In this document: piece after piece, positions 7,398-14,009 of the stretch | Numbering within the stretch: position 1 is the stretch's first letter | Layout: each line of letters begins with the position of its first letter | NCBI GenBank assembly: GCA_002427505.1 | Contig: DIRJ01000044.1 | Coordinates: forward strand, 1 to 30,162 | Reading direction: 5' to 3' | DNA from: Mageeibacillus sp. UBA5439 | GTDB lineage: Bacteria; Bacillota; Clostridia; Saccharofermentanales; DTU023 | DNA: 30,162 nucleotides | Program-made: the position numbers and the translations under genes | The notes under the pieces: model-generated | Told to the model about the DNA's origin: nothing | The model's database searches: none | The model's input: the letters and a program-made list of their open reading frames with translations, nothing else

Positions 7398-8549
7398 TCA
7401 GTGGCTGTGCCTGACCTGAGGGGCAGCAGACAGGTCGGGGTCATATTGCGATAAGTATACTTTATTACGCCCGAGATGTTTGGCTTTATAGGCTGCTTTA
7501 TCAGCCTGATCGATTACATTTTCGTAATTTCGTACTTCCCTGTTGCCGGAAAAGGCCACGCCGATACTGATGGTTGGATTAAGCTCGCCCATTTTTACTT
7601 TCTCGACAGCAGCCCTGATCTTTTCCGCCAGCGAAAAAAGCTGCTCCTGATCATAGCCGTAGGCCATGGCTACGAACTCCTCACCGCCATAACGATAAAA
7701 GCTTATATCATAAGCAGCTGAAAAATCCGCAAACACCTGGCCGCATTCGCGCAGACATTTGTCGCCGGCCGCATGACCGTAGTTGTCATTAAATTCTTTG
7801 AAATGATCAATGTCAATCATCAGGACTCCACTTGGTTTTTCTGCATTTGTCGTTTCCAAAGCCACCATGGTCTCAAAAAGTTTGCGGCGGTTGTTCAGGC
7901 CCGTAAGCACGTCGGTTTCCATCTGGATAGTCAGCAGGCGCCGGGTCTCATAGCTTTTCACCCGGGTCCAGATCATCCTGTTACCTACAAAACAGCTGAG
8001 GAGAGCAAAACTGATCGAGTTGATCGAATCGTCCAGAGCGTATTGCGGTTTCAGCTTAAAGGCCAGCAGGGAATGAATTATCAGCCAGAAAGCGACAAAT
8101 GCATTCATCCGCAGCGGCCGGTCGATAAAGCTGATCGGCACCATGCAAAAAGCTACCAGCAGGACCGTCGCACGCATATTGGGAGTATGGATCACGCTCA
8201 GATAGATAGCGAAGGCAAAAAAAATGGAGCAGAAGGCGTAGATTCCGATGATTGTGTATTTTCTGACCTTGTCCCATCTGCAGACCAGGTAGAGTAAGAA
8301 TGATAATATTCCGATTACGATATACACAGGGACTGCTGCCCGTTTTGTCTCGCTGAAGGGGACTGCCAGCAGTGGCAGCAACATGAGGAGGCCTCCCAGG
8401 AGAGACAGTGTGGATAAGGTCTTTTCGTTGTACTTTTTGATCTCCGGACTGTTGGCAGCAGCCAGCCGGATAAAATATTTATCCCTGCTTAGCAGCCGCC
8501 TGAAAAGCTTTTGCAAGCTTTTTCTCTTAGCCGGATCTTCCTCAGTCAT
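7398..8549 (-). CDS. Membrane-bound diguanylate cyclase (GGDEF)
   Basis: A 383-residue c-di-GMP synthase candidate. About six hydrophobic segments lie between residues 45 and 190, followed by a GGDEF domain starting at DVLTGLNNRRKL (213-224). Substrate and metal motifs are intact: IDIDHFKEFNDNYGHAAGD (245-263) and the signature GGEEF (288-292). The usual inhibitory I-site RxxD before the signature is absent (the stretch reads AAYDISFYRY), so product inhibition through that site is not expected. No EAL or PAS domain is seen. The start at 8549 has AAGGA about 8 bases upstream. The membrane part is not a sensor family I can name. Confidence 0.93.
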   Translation of the reverse strand: MTEEDPAKRKSLQKLFRRLLSRDKYFIRLAAANSPEIKKYNEKTLSTLSLLGGLLMLLPLLAVPFSETKRAAVPVYIVIGILSFLLYLVCRWDKVRKYTIIGIYAFCSIFFAFAIYLSVIHTPNMRATVLLVAFCMVPISFIDRPLRMNAFVAFWLIIHSLLAFKLKPQYALDDSINSISFALLSCFVGNRMIWTRVKSYETRRLLTIQMETDVLTGLNNRRKLFETMVALETTNAEKPSGVLMIDIDHFKEFNDNYGHAAGDKCLRECGQVFADFSAAYDISFYRYGGEEFVAMAYGYDQEQLFSLAEKIRAAVEKVKMGELNPTISIGVAFSGNREVRNYENVIDQADKAAYKAKHLGRNKVYLSQYDPDLSAAPQVRHSH

Positions 8550-8636
8550 GCAATTTTTCCTTTTACCCTACAAACATCAGGGCCCATCCGCAGAAGCTGC
8601 TGCAGAACTCTCGCTGGCCTTGCCTGTGCTGTAAGA

Positions 8637-8666
8637 AGTATATCAAAAATTTGATCTAAGCTCCAA
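8637..8666 (-). promoter_or_regulatory. Probable promoter of the diguanylate cyclase gene
   Basis: On the minus strand TTGGAG (8661-8666) and TATACT (8637-8642) are 18 bases apart, and the -10 carries an upstream TGA, an extended -10 feature. A near-palindrome TATCAAAAATTTGATA (8641-8656) overlaps it and could be an operator. The 5' untranslated region would be about 90 bases. Confidence 0.5.
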
Positions 8667-8672
8667 AAGATA

Positions 8673-8721
8673 CAGAGCCCGGTTAGCAGCGACTGGAAAT
8701 TTACACTGTTGCCGGGCTCTG
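8673..8721 (-). terminator. Possible terminator after the VWA gene
   Basis: CAGAGCCCGG (8673-8682) and CCGGGCTCTG (8712-8721) form a perfect 10-bp stem; the loop of 29 bases can pair further (AGCAG with CTGTT-type pairs). On the minus strand it begins 15 bases past the VWA stop and is followed by TATCTTTTGG, a modest U tract. Termination efficiency is uncertain. Confidence 0.5.
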
Positions 8722-8735
8722 CCTGCAGCTGGCTT

Positions 8736-9389
8736 CTAACTCCTGCTGCCGCGATTTCTCGTGTCTGCACGGATTGCTTCCAGAGATGATTCATCAATAG
8801 CTCCCAGTTGACGATAAGTCAAAACCGCATTAGACATTGCCTGATAGCTTAACTGCGTACCCTGGCTGTCAGCGAGATAATCAACTGCCCTGTCGGCTGC
8901 AATGCCCAGCTTTCCGGCAGTTTCTACTGCGTCAATGTTAGCGCCCAGAAAAACAAATTCCCAGTCATATACTGTCTTCTGCCTTTCAATCATCTTTTTT
9001 ACTTTGCTGGCCGAGTACTCCTTGCTGGCGTTCTCATAGCCGTCGGTGATGATGACAAACATGACTTTTTCAGCCCGGCACTCTTCTGACATTTTTTTCT
9101 GAGCCCGGACAATGTTGCTGATAGTTAATCCGACCGCGTCGAGCAAGGCAGTCATGCCCCCGACGACATATTCCTGATCGGAGATGGGGCGGACAGAGTG
9201 AATGTCGCTGCGGTCGTGGAGCAGCTCGTAAGTGTGATCAAAGAGCACCGTGGTGATACGGCATTCGCCATCCGCGGCCTGCTGCTTAGCCAGCATTGAG
9301 TTATAGCCACCGATGGTATCACTTTCCAAACCTGCCATAGATCCGCTTTTGTCCAGAATAAAGACTAAGTCGGTTAATCCTTTTTTCAT
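8736..9389 (-). CDS. VWA-domain protein (TerY-like)
   Basis: About 217 residues, nearly all one von Willebrand A domain. The metal-ion-dependent adhesion site is complete: DKSGS (D13, S15, S17), GGMT (T80) and ITDG (D116). Cytoplasmic single-domain VWA proteins of this type (TerY group) act as binding partners in stress or toxin-resistance assemblies; the ligand here is unknown. No signal peptide. I chose ATG 9389, which has AAGGAGG 8 bases upstream; the ORF extends 26 codons further but without a ribosome site. It follows the macrodomain gene by 86 bases in the same direction, and the pair suggests a nucleotide or ADP-ribose related module. Function is inference. Confidence 0.9.
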   Translation of the reverse strand: MKKGLTDLVFILDKSGSMAGLESDTIGGYNSMLAKQQAADGECRITTVLFDHTYELLHDRSDIHSVRPISDQEYVVGGMTALLDAVGLTISNIVRAQKKMSEECRAEKVMFVIITDGYENASKEYSASKVKKMIERQKTVYDWEFVFLGANIDAVETAGKLGIAADRAVDYLADSQGTQLSYQAMSNAVLTYRQLGAIDESSLEAIRADTRNRGSRS

Positions 9390-9475
9390 TTTAAAATCCT
9401 CCTTAAGCTGTGTCTGGCTTAAGGATAGAGTTTGCCCGGAGTCAGAGGGTCGCTCCGCGGGCGACATCTTTCTGA

Positions 9476-10459
9476 TCAGGATCCGAGCAGCGGCTGGTCG
9501 TATTTAAAAAGGAGCTCGTTGATTTCGAAAATATCGTATCTGTGATTAATAATGAAGTATTCGACGATTACATCAGACTTAACAGCGTGCGAAAGCGCCA
9601 GGCCCGCCCGCTTCAGCAAGTCGTCGGTTTCCTCCAGAGACAGCCTCAGAGCGATGGCTAGAGACAGGACCGTACGCTTGCTCGGCCGATAGTCTTTATT
9701 GCTTCTGATCTTGGAGAATAATTTGCGGTCCAGATTGGCACGTTTATAGACTTCAACATCTGTCATACCCTTAGCGTCAATCAGGCCCAGCAAGAAGTCT
9801 GAAAAGGGCTCATCGAGGTCGCCGATTAACTCATCGATCGTTTTGGCAGGAGCTGACAGCTGCCTTACTTCGACAAAGCTTTCCTCTGTTTGCTTAAGCT
9901 CTGCCAGGGGCACGGCTGCAAAGGTCTCTGTGTAGTGGTCTCCCAGATAGCCTGCGACTGCATCCAGCAATTCTTTCCCGGGCTCCAAAGCGGACTTGTC
10001 CAGAACCACCAGTGCCACATCCAGTTCATGGCCGCGGAGAAATTCTGTAATTGCCGTGCTTGCGACCTGCAGAGCCTCAGCTGGGGGATAGCCGTAGATG
10101 CCGCTGGAAATCAGAGGAAAGGCAATGCTTTCACAGCCATGATCAACTGCAGTCTGCAGCGAATTGCTATAGGCTGCCCGGAGGAGTCTTCTGCTTTCTT
10201 CTTTATTAAAAGGCTGATAGACAGGTCCGGCTGTGTGAATGATGTATTTTGCTGCCAGCTTAAAGCCGGGTGTGATCACCGCTTCACCTGTCCTGAGCGG
10301 CGCCAGACCGGCGCAGGCAGCCTGCAGCTTTTTGGCTCCGGCAGCTTTGAAGATAGCTCCGCAAACACCGCCCCCCATCTGCAGACTCGTGTTCCCGGCA
10401 TTGACGATGGCATCTGCCTTCATCTTTGTAATATCCTCTTGAACAATTTTAAAAGGCAT
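9476..10459 (-). CDS. Macrodomain protein with C-terminal HTH-like domain
   Basis: A 327-residue two-domain protein. Residues 1-175 are a macrodomain of the O-acetyl-ADP-ribose deacetylase kind: NAGNTSLQMGGGVCGAI (20-36), HTAGPVY (75-81) and the phosphate loop ISSGIYGYP (117-125). Such domains bind ADP-ribose and often remove it from proteins, nucleic acid or acetyl esters. After an acidic linker, residues 218-327 form a helix-rich domain resembling a lambda-repressor-type HTH (FSDFLLGLIDAKGMTDVEVYK, RPSKRTVLSLAIALRLSLEE) with a conserved ending YDIFEINELLF...QPLLG. This tail occurs alone and fused to other domains in Bacillota and may bind DNA. AAGGAG precedes ATG 10459, only 22 bases after the mgtE stop, so it is probably co-transcribed with mgtE. 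Confidence 0.9.
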   Translation of the reverse strand: MPFKIVQEDITKMKADAIVNAGNTSLQMGGGVCGAIFKAAGAKKLQAACAGLAPLRTGEAVITPGFKLAAKYIIHTAGPVYQPFNKEESRRLLRAAYSNSLQTAVDHGCESIAFPLISSGIYGYPPAEALQVASTAITEFLRGHELDVALVVLDKSALEPGKELLDAVAGYLGDHYTETFAAVPLAELKQTEESFVEVRQLSAPAKTIDELIGDLDEPFSDFLLGLIDAKGMTDVEVYKRANLDRKLFSKIRSNKDYRPSKRTVLSLAIALRLSLEETDDLLKRAGLALSHAVKSDVIVEYFIINHRYDIFEINELLFKYDQPLLGS

Positions 10460-10481
10460 AAGGCAGCTCCTTGACCAAGTA

Positions 10482-11816
10482 TTAGATGCCGAGCAAGAGT
10501 GAAGCCAAATTAAAATACACGATTAAAACAACGGCATCCACAATCGTCGTAATCAGGGGACCGGCCATGACCGCCGGATCCATTTTCAGCTTTTTGGCCA
10601 GGAGGGGCAAGATGCCGCCGACTACCTTGGCTAAAATAACCGTGACCAGCAAAGTTATCGATACGGTTATGGCTACATGCAGCTCGACTTTTTCTAAAAA
10701 ATAGATTCTCAGAAAATTTACCGCCGCCAGTATGACACCGGAATAGGAGCCTACTACGAATTCTTTCCCGATTACCTTAAAGATATCTCTGCTGGTTATC
10801 TGCCCCAATGCCAGGCCTCTGATGATCAGGGAAGATGATTGAGAGCCGGAGTTTCCGCCTGTGTCCATGAGCATTGGTATAAAGGCTGTCAAAACAATCG
10901 CCGCCTGTAATGCATGCTCATATCTGCTAATAATTCCGCCGGTGAAAGTGGCTGAAATCATCAGAAGCAGCAGCCAGGGCAGTCTGTGCCTGGCAAGAGT
11001 CCAGTTGCCGGTTTTTAAATATTCTGTTTCGGATGGCCGCATAGCTGCCATCCTCTGAATGTCTTCCGTGGCTTCCTGGTCAATAACGTCCAGGACGTCA
11101 TCTACGGTTATGATGCCTACCAGCCGGTTTTCCTTGTCGACTACAGGCATAACGTAATAATCGTATTTTCTAAAGAGAGCAGCGACGTCTTCCTGGTCAT
11201 CGTGAGTGTTGATCGCAAGGCTGTCAGTGTCCATGAGGTCTTTAATGACCGCTGATTCATCACTTAGAATCAGCCGCCTCAGCGAAATACTGCCTTCGAG
11301 TATCCTGCTCTGATCCATGACATAGCAGGTATTGATAGTTCTTTTATCTATGCCGATTTCCCTGATATACTGCAGTGCCTGTGCCACCGTCATTTCTTTT
11401 TTCAGGTCGACATATTCGATCGTCATCAGACTGCCGGCGGAATCTGCCGGATAGTCCAGAAACTGATTGATGAGGTCACGCATACCACTATCGGTATTTT
11501 TTAAGATTCTCTTAACAACATTTGCCGGCATTTCTTCCAGAAAATCGACGGCGTCGTCAAGGTAGAGATCGTCCAGGACCCGAATCGCTTCTTCATCTGT
11601 CAGGGAGTCAATAACATGCTTTTGCAGATCAAAAGGCATGTAAGAGAAGACTTCAGAAGAAAAGTCCTTAGGCAGAATTCTGAACACCAATAAGATGTGC
11701 TTTTGCTCGACTTCTTCGAACAGCTGAGCGGCATCGACTACATTCAGATTGCAGATTTCGTTTCTGGCATCAAAGTACTTGCCTTGTTCAATCAGGCTGA
11801 GAATTTTTTCTTTCAT
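10482..11816 (-). CDS. mgtE: Magnesium transporter MgtE
   Basis: A 444-residue Mg2+ channel/transporter. Order of domains: N-terminal helical superhelix (1-130, with LDDAVDFLEEMP), two CBS domains (about 135-256, SAGSLMTIEYVDL, then YVMPVVDKENRLVGIITVDDVLDVI), and five transmembrane helices from about 280. The pore-associated motif TGGNSGSQSSS and the last-helix Asp (TTIVDAVVL) are present, so the protein looks functional. The cytosolic domains close the pore when internal Mg2+ is high. AAGGAG is 8 bases before ATG 11816. The 5' region carries a leader ORF and hairpins but nothing resembling an M-box riboswitch. Downstream it is followed closely by the macrodomain gene. Confidence 0.96.
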   Translation of the reverse strand: MKEKILSLIEQGKYFDARNEICNLNVVDAAQLFEEVEQKHILLVFRILPKDFSSEVFSYMPFDLQKHVIDSLTDEEAIRVLDDLYLDDAVDFLEEMPANVVKRILKNTDSGMRDLINQFLDYPADSAGSLMTIEYVDLKKEMTVAQALQYIREIGIDKRTINTCYVMDQSRILEGSISLRRLILSDESAVIKDLMDTDSLAINTHDDQEDVAALFRKYDYYVMPVVDKENRLVGIITVDDVLDVIDQEATEDIQRMAAMRPSETEYLKTGNWTLARHRLPWLLLLMISATFTGGIISRYEHALQAAIVLTAFIPMLMDTGGNSGSQSSSLIIRGLALGQITSRDIFKVIGKEFVVGSYSGVILAAVNFLRIYFLEKVELHVAITVSITLLVTVILAKVVGGILPLLAKKLKMDPAVMAGPLITTIVDAVVLIVYFNLASLLLGI

Positions 11817-11833
11817 AACAGGCTCTCCTTAAG

Positions 11834-11875
11834 GTAGAACCCGCGGTGAAGTTTAGTCCGAGACCAGGGCTCTAC
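11834..11875 (-). promoter_or_regulatory. Leader hairpin between leader ORF and mgtE ribosome site
   Basis: In the minus-strand RNA, GUAGAGCCC (11867-11875) pairs with GGGUUCUAC (11834-11842), nine pairs with one G-U. The 5' arm is inside the last codons of the leader ORF and the stop codon is in the loop, so a ribosome finishing the leader would melt it. The mgtE SD begins about four bases after the hairpin. No U tract follows, which argues for translational or Rho-linked rather than intrinsic control. Confidence 0.45.
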
Positions 11876-11930
11876 ATCCATTGTTAATCAATTTGTGGCA
11901 ACAACTGCCCGGTTCTGGATGCGAATCCAT
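11853..11930 (-). CDS. Putative 25-residue leader peptide of mgtE
   Basis: An ORF of 25 codons starts at ATG 11930 with AGGAGG five bases upstream and ends at TAA 11853, 36 bases before the mgtE start. It begins MDSHPEPGSCCHKL, rich in Asp, Glu and Pro, and has three Cys. In enterobacteria the mgtA leader peptide MgtL has an acidic/Pro-rich start that destabilises ribosomes at low Mg2+; the placement and composition here are similar, though the sequences are not obviously homologous. The strong SD is the best evidence that it is translated. A regulatory role is inference. Confidence 0.5.
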   Translation of the reverse strand: MDSHPEPGSCCHKLINNGCRALVSD

Positions 11931-11955
11931 AGTTTCCTCCTAATCTGTTAAAAAA

Positions 11956-11979
11956 CTGGGGAGAATAATTACTCCACAG
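11956..11979 (-). terminator. Hairpin with U tract at the 5' end of the mgtE leader
   Basis: On the minus strand CTGTGGAG and CTCCCCAG pair (one mismatch) around an 8-base loop and are followed by TTTTTT, the form of an intrinsic terminator. If the proposed promoter at 11983-12012 is right, it lies at the very start of the transcript and could act as a 5' stabilising hairpin instead. It could also stop read-through from the cold-shock gene. Confidence 0.45.
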
Positions 11980-11982
11980 GTT

Positions 11983-12012
11983 ATTATGCTCTATTGAACT
12001 TATTTTGTCCAA
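11983..12012 (-). promoter_or_regulatory. Probable promoter of mgtE and its leader
   Basis: On the minus strand TTGGAC (12007-12012) and CATAAT (11983-11988) are 18 bases apart, just past the cold-shock terminator. It would give an untranslated leader of about 160 bases. The -10 matches consensus at five of six positions, the -35 less well. Confidence 0.45.
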
Positions 12013-12016
12013 ATAA

Positions 12017-12046
12017 AAACGGGACAGATTTGACTCTGTCCCGTTT
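12017..12046 (-). terminator. Strong intrinsic terminator of the cold-shock gene
   Basis: AAACGGGACAGA (12017-12028) and TCTGTCCCGTTT (12035-12046) form a perfect 12-bp stem with a 6-base loop, followed on the minus strand by TTATTT. It lies 23 bases past the csp stop codon. Confidence 0.9.
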
Positions 12047-12069
12047 ATTCTTATCTCTTTGCTGTCTGA

Positions 12070-12282
12070 TTAAAGAATAACAACATTTGCAGCTCTGAGC
12101 TTGCTGCTGTCTTTTGGATCTGCTTCGATGTCGAAGGAAACCTTCTGGCCTTCGTTCAAAGACTTGAAACCGTCGGACTGGATAGCTGAGAAATGTACAA
12201 ATACATCGTCGCCGCCATCATCGTTGGAAATAAAGCCGAAGCCCTTTTCTGAATTAAACCATTTTACTGTACCGTTATTCAT
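12070..12282 (-). CDS. Cold-shock protein (CspA family)
   Basis: A 70-residue single cold-shock domain, the normal length. RNP1-like KGFGFI and RNP2-like VFVHFSAI motifs are intact, so it should bind single-stranded RNA/DNA and melt RNA structure. The start MNNGTVKWFN is at 12282; the frame is open 53 codons further upstream but that part is AT-rich leader without family resemblance. GGAGG precedes the ATG by 7 bases. The SD and start codon sit in an inverted repeat (12281-12317), and the leader has a second hairpin with a U8 tract, both suggesting control at RNA level. It is a single-gene unit with its own terminator. Confidence 0.96.
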   Translation of the reverse strand: MNNGTVKWFNSEKGFGFISNDDGGDDVFVHFSAIQSDGFKSLNEGQKVSFDIEADPKDSSKLRAANVVIL

Positions 12283-12317
12283 TGGGTACCTCCATAAAAA
12301 TTTTTTTCGTACCCAAT
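12281..12317 (-). promoter_or_regulatory. RNA hairpin enclosing the csp SD and start codon
   Basis: ATTGGGTAC (12281-12289) and GTACCCAAT (12309-12317) are perfect 9-bp inverted arms. In the minus-strand mRNA the 19-base loop contains an A/U-rich stretch and GGAG of the SD; the first two bases of the AUG are in the stem. Such a fold could tune translation with temperature or with Csp binding. Confidence 0.6.
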
Positions 12318-12323
12318 TAAAAC

Positions 12324-12382
12324 AAAAAAAACTCACATGATTATCGAAACCATCAAAGTACAATGATCCGCAAACTTGTGAG
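12324..12382 (-). promoter_or_regulatory. Possible attenuator in the csp leader
   Basis: CTCACA and TGTGAG arms (12377-12382 and 12332-12337, as read on either strand) enclose 39 bases, and on the minus strand the closing arm is followed directly by eight T. This resembles a terminator inside the leader, about 50 bases before the csp start. Internal pairing in the long loop is imperfect, so the call is tentative. Confidence 0.35.
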
Positions 12383-12412
12383 GATGTTGCATTAGTCTTG
12401 AATACGCTACTA

Positions 12413-12442
12413 AGAATGTCACAAGTTGTTACAGATGTCAAA
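12413..12442 (-). promoter_or_regulatory. Possible csp promoter
   Basis: A perfect TTGACA (minus strand, 12437-12442) is followed after 18 bases by CATTCT (12413-12418), a weak -10. It would give a leader of about 125 bases, in keeping with the long leaders of cold-shock genes. Confidence 0.4.
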
Positions 12443-12479
12443 TAGATTGTGTGATCTGCTGGCGAATTAGTAGTTTTAA

Positions 12480-13661
12480 CTAAAGCATCTTCATCAGCTG
12501 GGGCACATCCTTATCCCCGCGTCCCGATAAGTTGACGATGATGATTTGATCCCGGTCCATGCCGGGGGCAAGCCTGGCTGCGTAAGCAAGTGCGTGGGCA
12601 GATTCTAGTGCCGGAATAATGCCTTCGGTCTGTGAGAGTAAGGCAAAGGCATCAAGTGCTTCCTGATCTGTTGCTGCCACAAATTCAGCCCGCCCGCTAT
12701 CGTGGTACATAGCGTGTTCAGGCGAAACACCGGGATAGTCCAGACCGGCAGAAATTGAATGTGTCTCCCGCACATTTCCCGCGCCATCAGTGGTGAAGTA
12801 ACTTTTCATTCCCTGATAGCTTGTAACCTCACCCAGACTGATGGAAGCAGCATTCAGATTTGTGGCCAAACCTTTGCCGGCTGCTTCTACTCCGATTAAG
12901 CGCACAGCTGCATCGGGCACGAAATTGTGAAAAGAACCAATGGCGTTTGAGCCGCCGCCGACACAGGCAATCACAGCATCGGGCAGCCGCCCTTCTTTTT
13001 CTATAATCTGGGCCCGCATTTCTTCAGAGATAACTGCCTGAAAATCACGGACTATGGTCGGGTAGGGGTGGGGACCGACGGCGGAACCCACTAAATAATA
13101 GGTATCATCCAGGTTTTCCGCCAGGTCAAGGAAGGCCTGATCAACAGCATCGGATAAACCGGCTCCCCCCTTTGTGACAGGCACACATTCTGCACCCATT
13201 AATTCCATGCGGAAAACATTTAGCTGCTGGCGATCGTAATCTTTCTTTCCCATATAAACGACACACTCCATCCCGAACTTGGCAGCGACAGCGGCAGTTG
13301 CCACCCCGTGTTGTCCTGCACCGGTTTCAGCTATGATACGGGTCTTGCCCATCCGTTTTGCCAGCAGAAGCTGACCCAGCGCATTGTTTATCTTATGTGC
13401 CCCCAGATGGTTTAAGTCTTCCCGTTTCAGATATATTTTTGCTCCGCCCAGTTTTTCCGTCAGGGCATCAGCAAAGTAGAGGGGCGTTTCCCGACCGGAA
13501 TAATCTTTCAGATAGCCCTGGAGCTCCTCTTGAAAAGCAGCGTCATCTTTCAGCTCATGATAAAAGTCAGCGATGCGGTTTAATTCTTCAGCAACTGGTT
13601 CGGGAACAAATTGTCCGCCGTAACATCCGAAATACCCGGCTGGTGTTTGTGTAGTTTTCAT
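12480..13661 (-). CDS. trpB: Tryptophan synthase beta chain
   Basis: A 393-residue PLP enzyme that joins indole and L-serine to make tryptophan. Key motifs are present: HKINNALGQ with the PLP lysine (K90), AETGAGQHG with the catalytic Glu (E112), GGGSNAIG phosphate loop and SGRGDKD near the C-terminus. The start MKTTQTPAGYFG has GAGGAG upstream. It is the TrpB1 type that normally pairs with TrpA, yet no trpA or other trp gene lies in the window: the next gene downstream is csp, and the upstream gene is divergent. It may scavenge indole or work with a TrpA encoded elsewhere. Transcription is preceded by a leader peptide and attenuator, so it should respond to charged tRNA-Trp. Confidence 0.97.
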   Translation of the reverse strand: MKTTQTPAGYFGCYGGQFVPEPVAEELNRIADFYHELKDDAAFQEELQGYLKDYSGRETPLYFADALTEKLGGAKIYLKREDLNHLGAHKINNALGQLLLAKRMGKTRIIAETGAGQHGVATAAVAAKFGMECVVYMGKKDYDRQQLNVFRMELMGAECVPVTKGGAGLSDAVDQAFLDLAENLDDTYYLVGSAVGPHPYPTIVRDFQAVISEEMRAQIIEKEGRLPDAVIACVGGGSNAIGSFHNFVPDAAVRLIGVEAAGKGLATNLNAASISLGEVTSYQGMKSYFTTDGAGNVRETHSISAGLDYPGVSPEHAMYHDSGRAEFVAATDQEALDAFALLSQTEGIIPALESAHALAYAARLAPGMDRDQIIIVNLSGRGDKDVPQLMKML

Positions 13662-13733
13662 TTGCTTTTTCTCCTCACAGTTTTTTCATTGTTTTGTCTG
13701 AAGCCTGTCAGGGGAGTTGCAAAATATAAAAAA

Positions 13734-13755
13734 GACACTGCCTCTATGCAGTGTC
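13734..13755 (-). terminator. trp attenuator terminator
   Basis: GACACTGC (13734-13741) and GCAGTGTC (13748-13755) form a perfect 8-bp stem with a 6-base loop; on the minus strand six T follow (13728-13733). It lies between the Trp-rich leader peptide and trpB. An alternative pairing of ACACTG (13749-13754) with CGGTGT (13769-13774) would prevent the stem from forming. Confidence 0.88.
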
Positions 13756-13775
13756 CTAACAAAAAATCACACCGG

Positions 13776-13835
13776 CACAGGCTCCGTTTATTCAAAAGTG
13801 AATAGCAGGCCTGTACAGAATCTGTCCAGCCTACT
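13776..13835 (-). promoter_or_regulatory. trp leader RNA segments that can pair in alternative ways
   Basis: In the minus-strand RNA, AGUAGGC (13829-13835) pairs with GCCUGCU (13804-13810), seven pairs with one G-U. The overlapping UACAGGC (13809-13815) can instead pair with GCCUGUG (13776-13782). A ribosome stalled at the Trp codons would cover the first segment and favour the second pairing. The pairings are read by eye; energies were not computed. Confidence 0.6.
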
Positions 13836-13876
13836 CAACGACGCCAGAGCCACCAGGCTTGGTTAGTAATAAACAT
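13835..13876 (-). CDS. trpL: trp leader peptide (13 residues)
   Basis: ATG at 13876 opens a 13-codon ORF, MFITNQAWWLWRR, ending in TGA. GAGAGGAG lies about 10 bases upstream. Three Trp in four codons (8, 9, 11) is the hallmark of ribosome-mediated trp attenuation: when charged tRNA-Trp is scarce the ribosome stalls here and the downstream terminator fails to form. The ORF lies right after a good promoter and before pairing segments and a terminator, so the whole arrangement is consistent. This mechanism is best known from Proteobacteria; Bacillus uses TRAP and many Bacillota use T-boxes, neither of which is visible here. Confidence 0.88.
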   Translation of the reverse strand: MFITNQAWWLWRR

Positions 13877-13908
13877 CCGGTATGATCTCCTCTCGATTAA
13901 TTTTATTC

Positions 13909-13937
13909 ATTCTAATAAAGCTTTTATGCAAAGTCAA
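13909..13937 (-). promoter_or_regulatory. Promoter of the trpL-trpB unit
   Basis: On the minus strand TTGACT (13932-13937) and TAGAAT (13909-13914) are exactly 17 bases apart, each five of six to consensus. Transcription would start about 25 bases before the leader peptide ATG. Confidence 0.75.
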
Positions 13938-14009
13938 GCCGGTTTCATATCGCGGGGCTGTTGCCGCAACATGAGGCTAGGAGCAAGATAGTGTTAACAA
14001 CGCAAATAG

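Noticed and set aside
8546..8797. 83-codon minus-strand ORF between the VWA and cyclase genes
   Set aside because: It overlaps the end of the VWA gene and covers the terminator hairpin and cyclase promoter; no motif or ribosome site.
11817..12069. M-box (ykoK) or Mn-type riboswitch before mgtE
   Set aside because: The conserved M-box core and the yybP-ykoY pattern were looked for and not found; a leader ORF and simple hairpins explain the region better.
13662..13960. T-box riboswitch before trpB
   Set aside because: The T-box sequence (TGGAACCGCG-like) is absent, while a Trp-rich leader peptide and attenuator stem are present.
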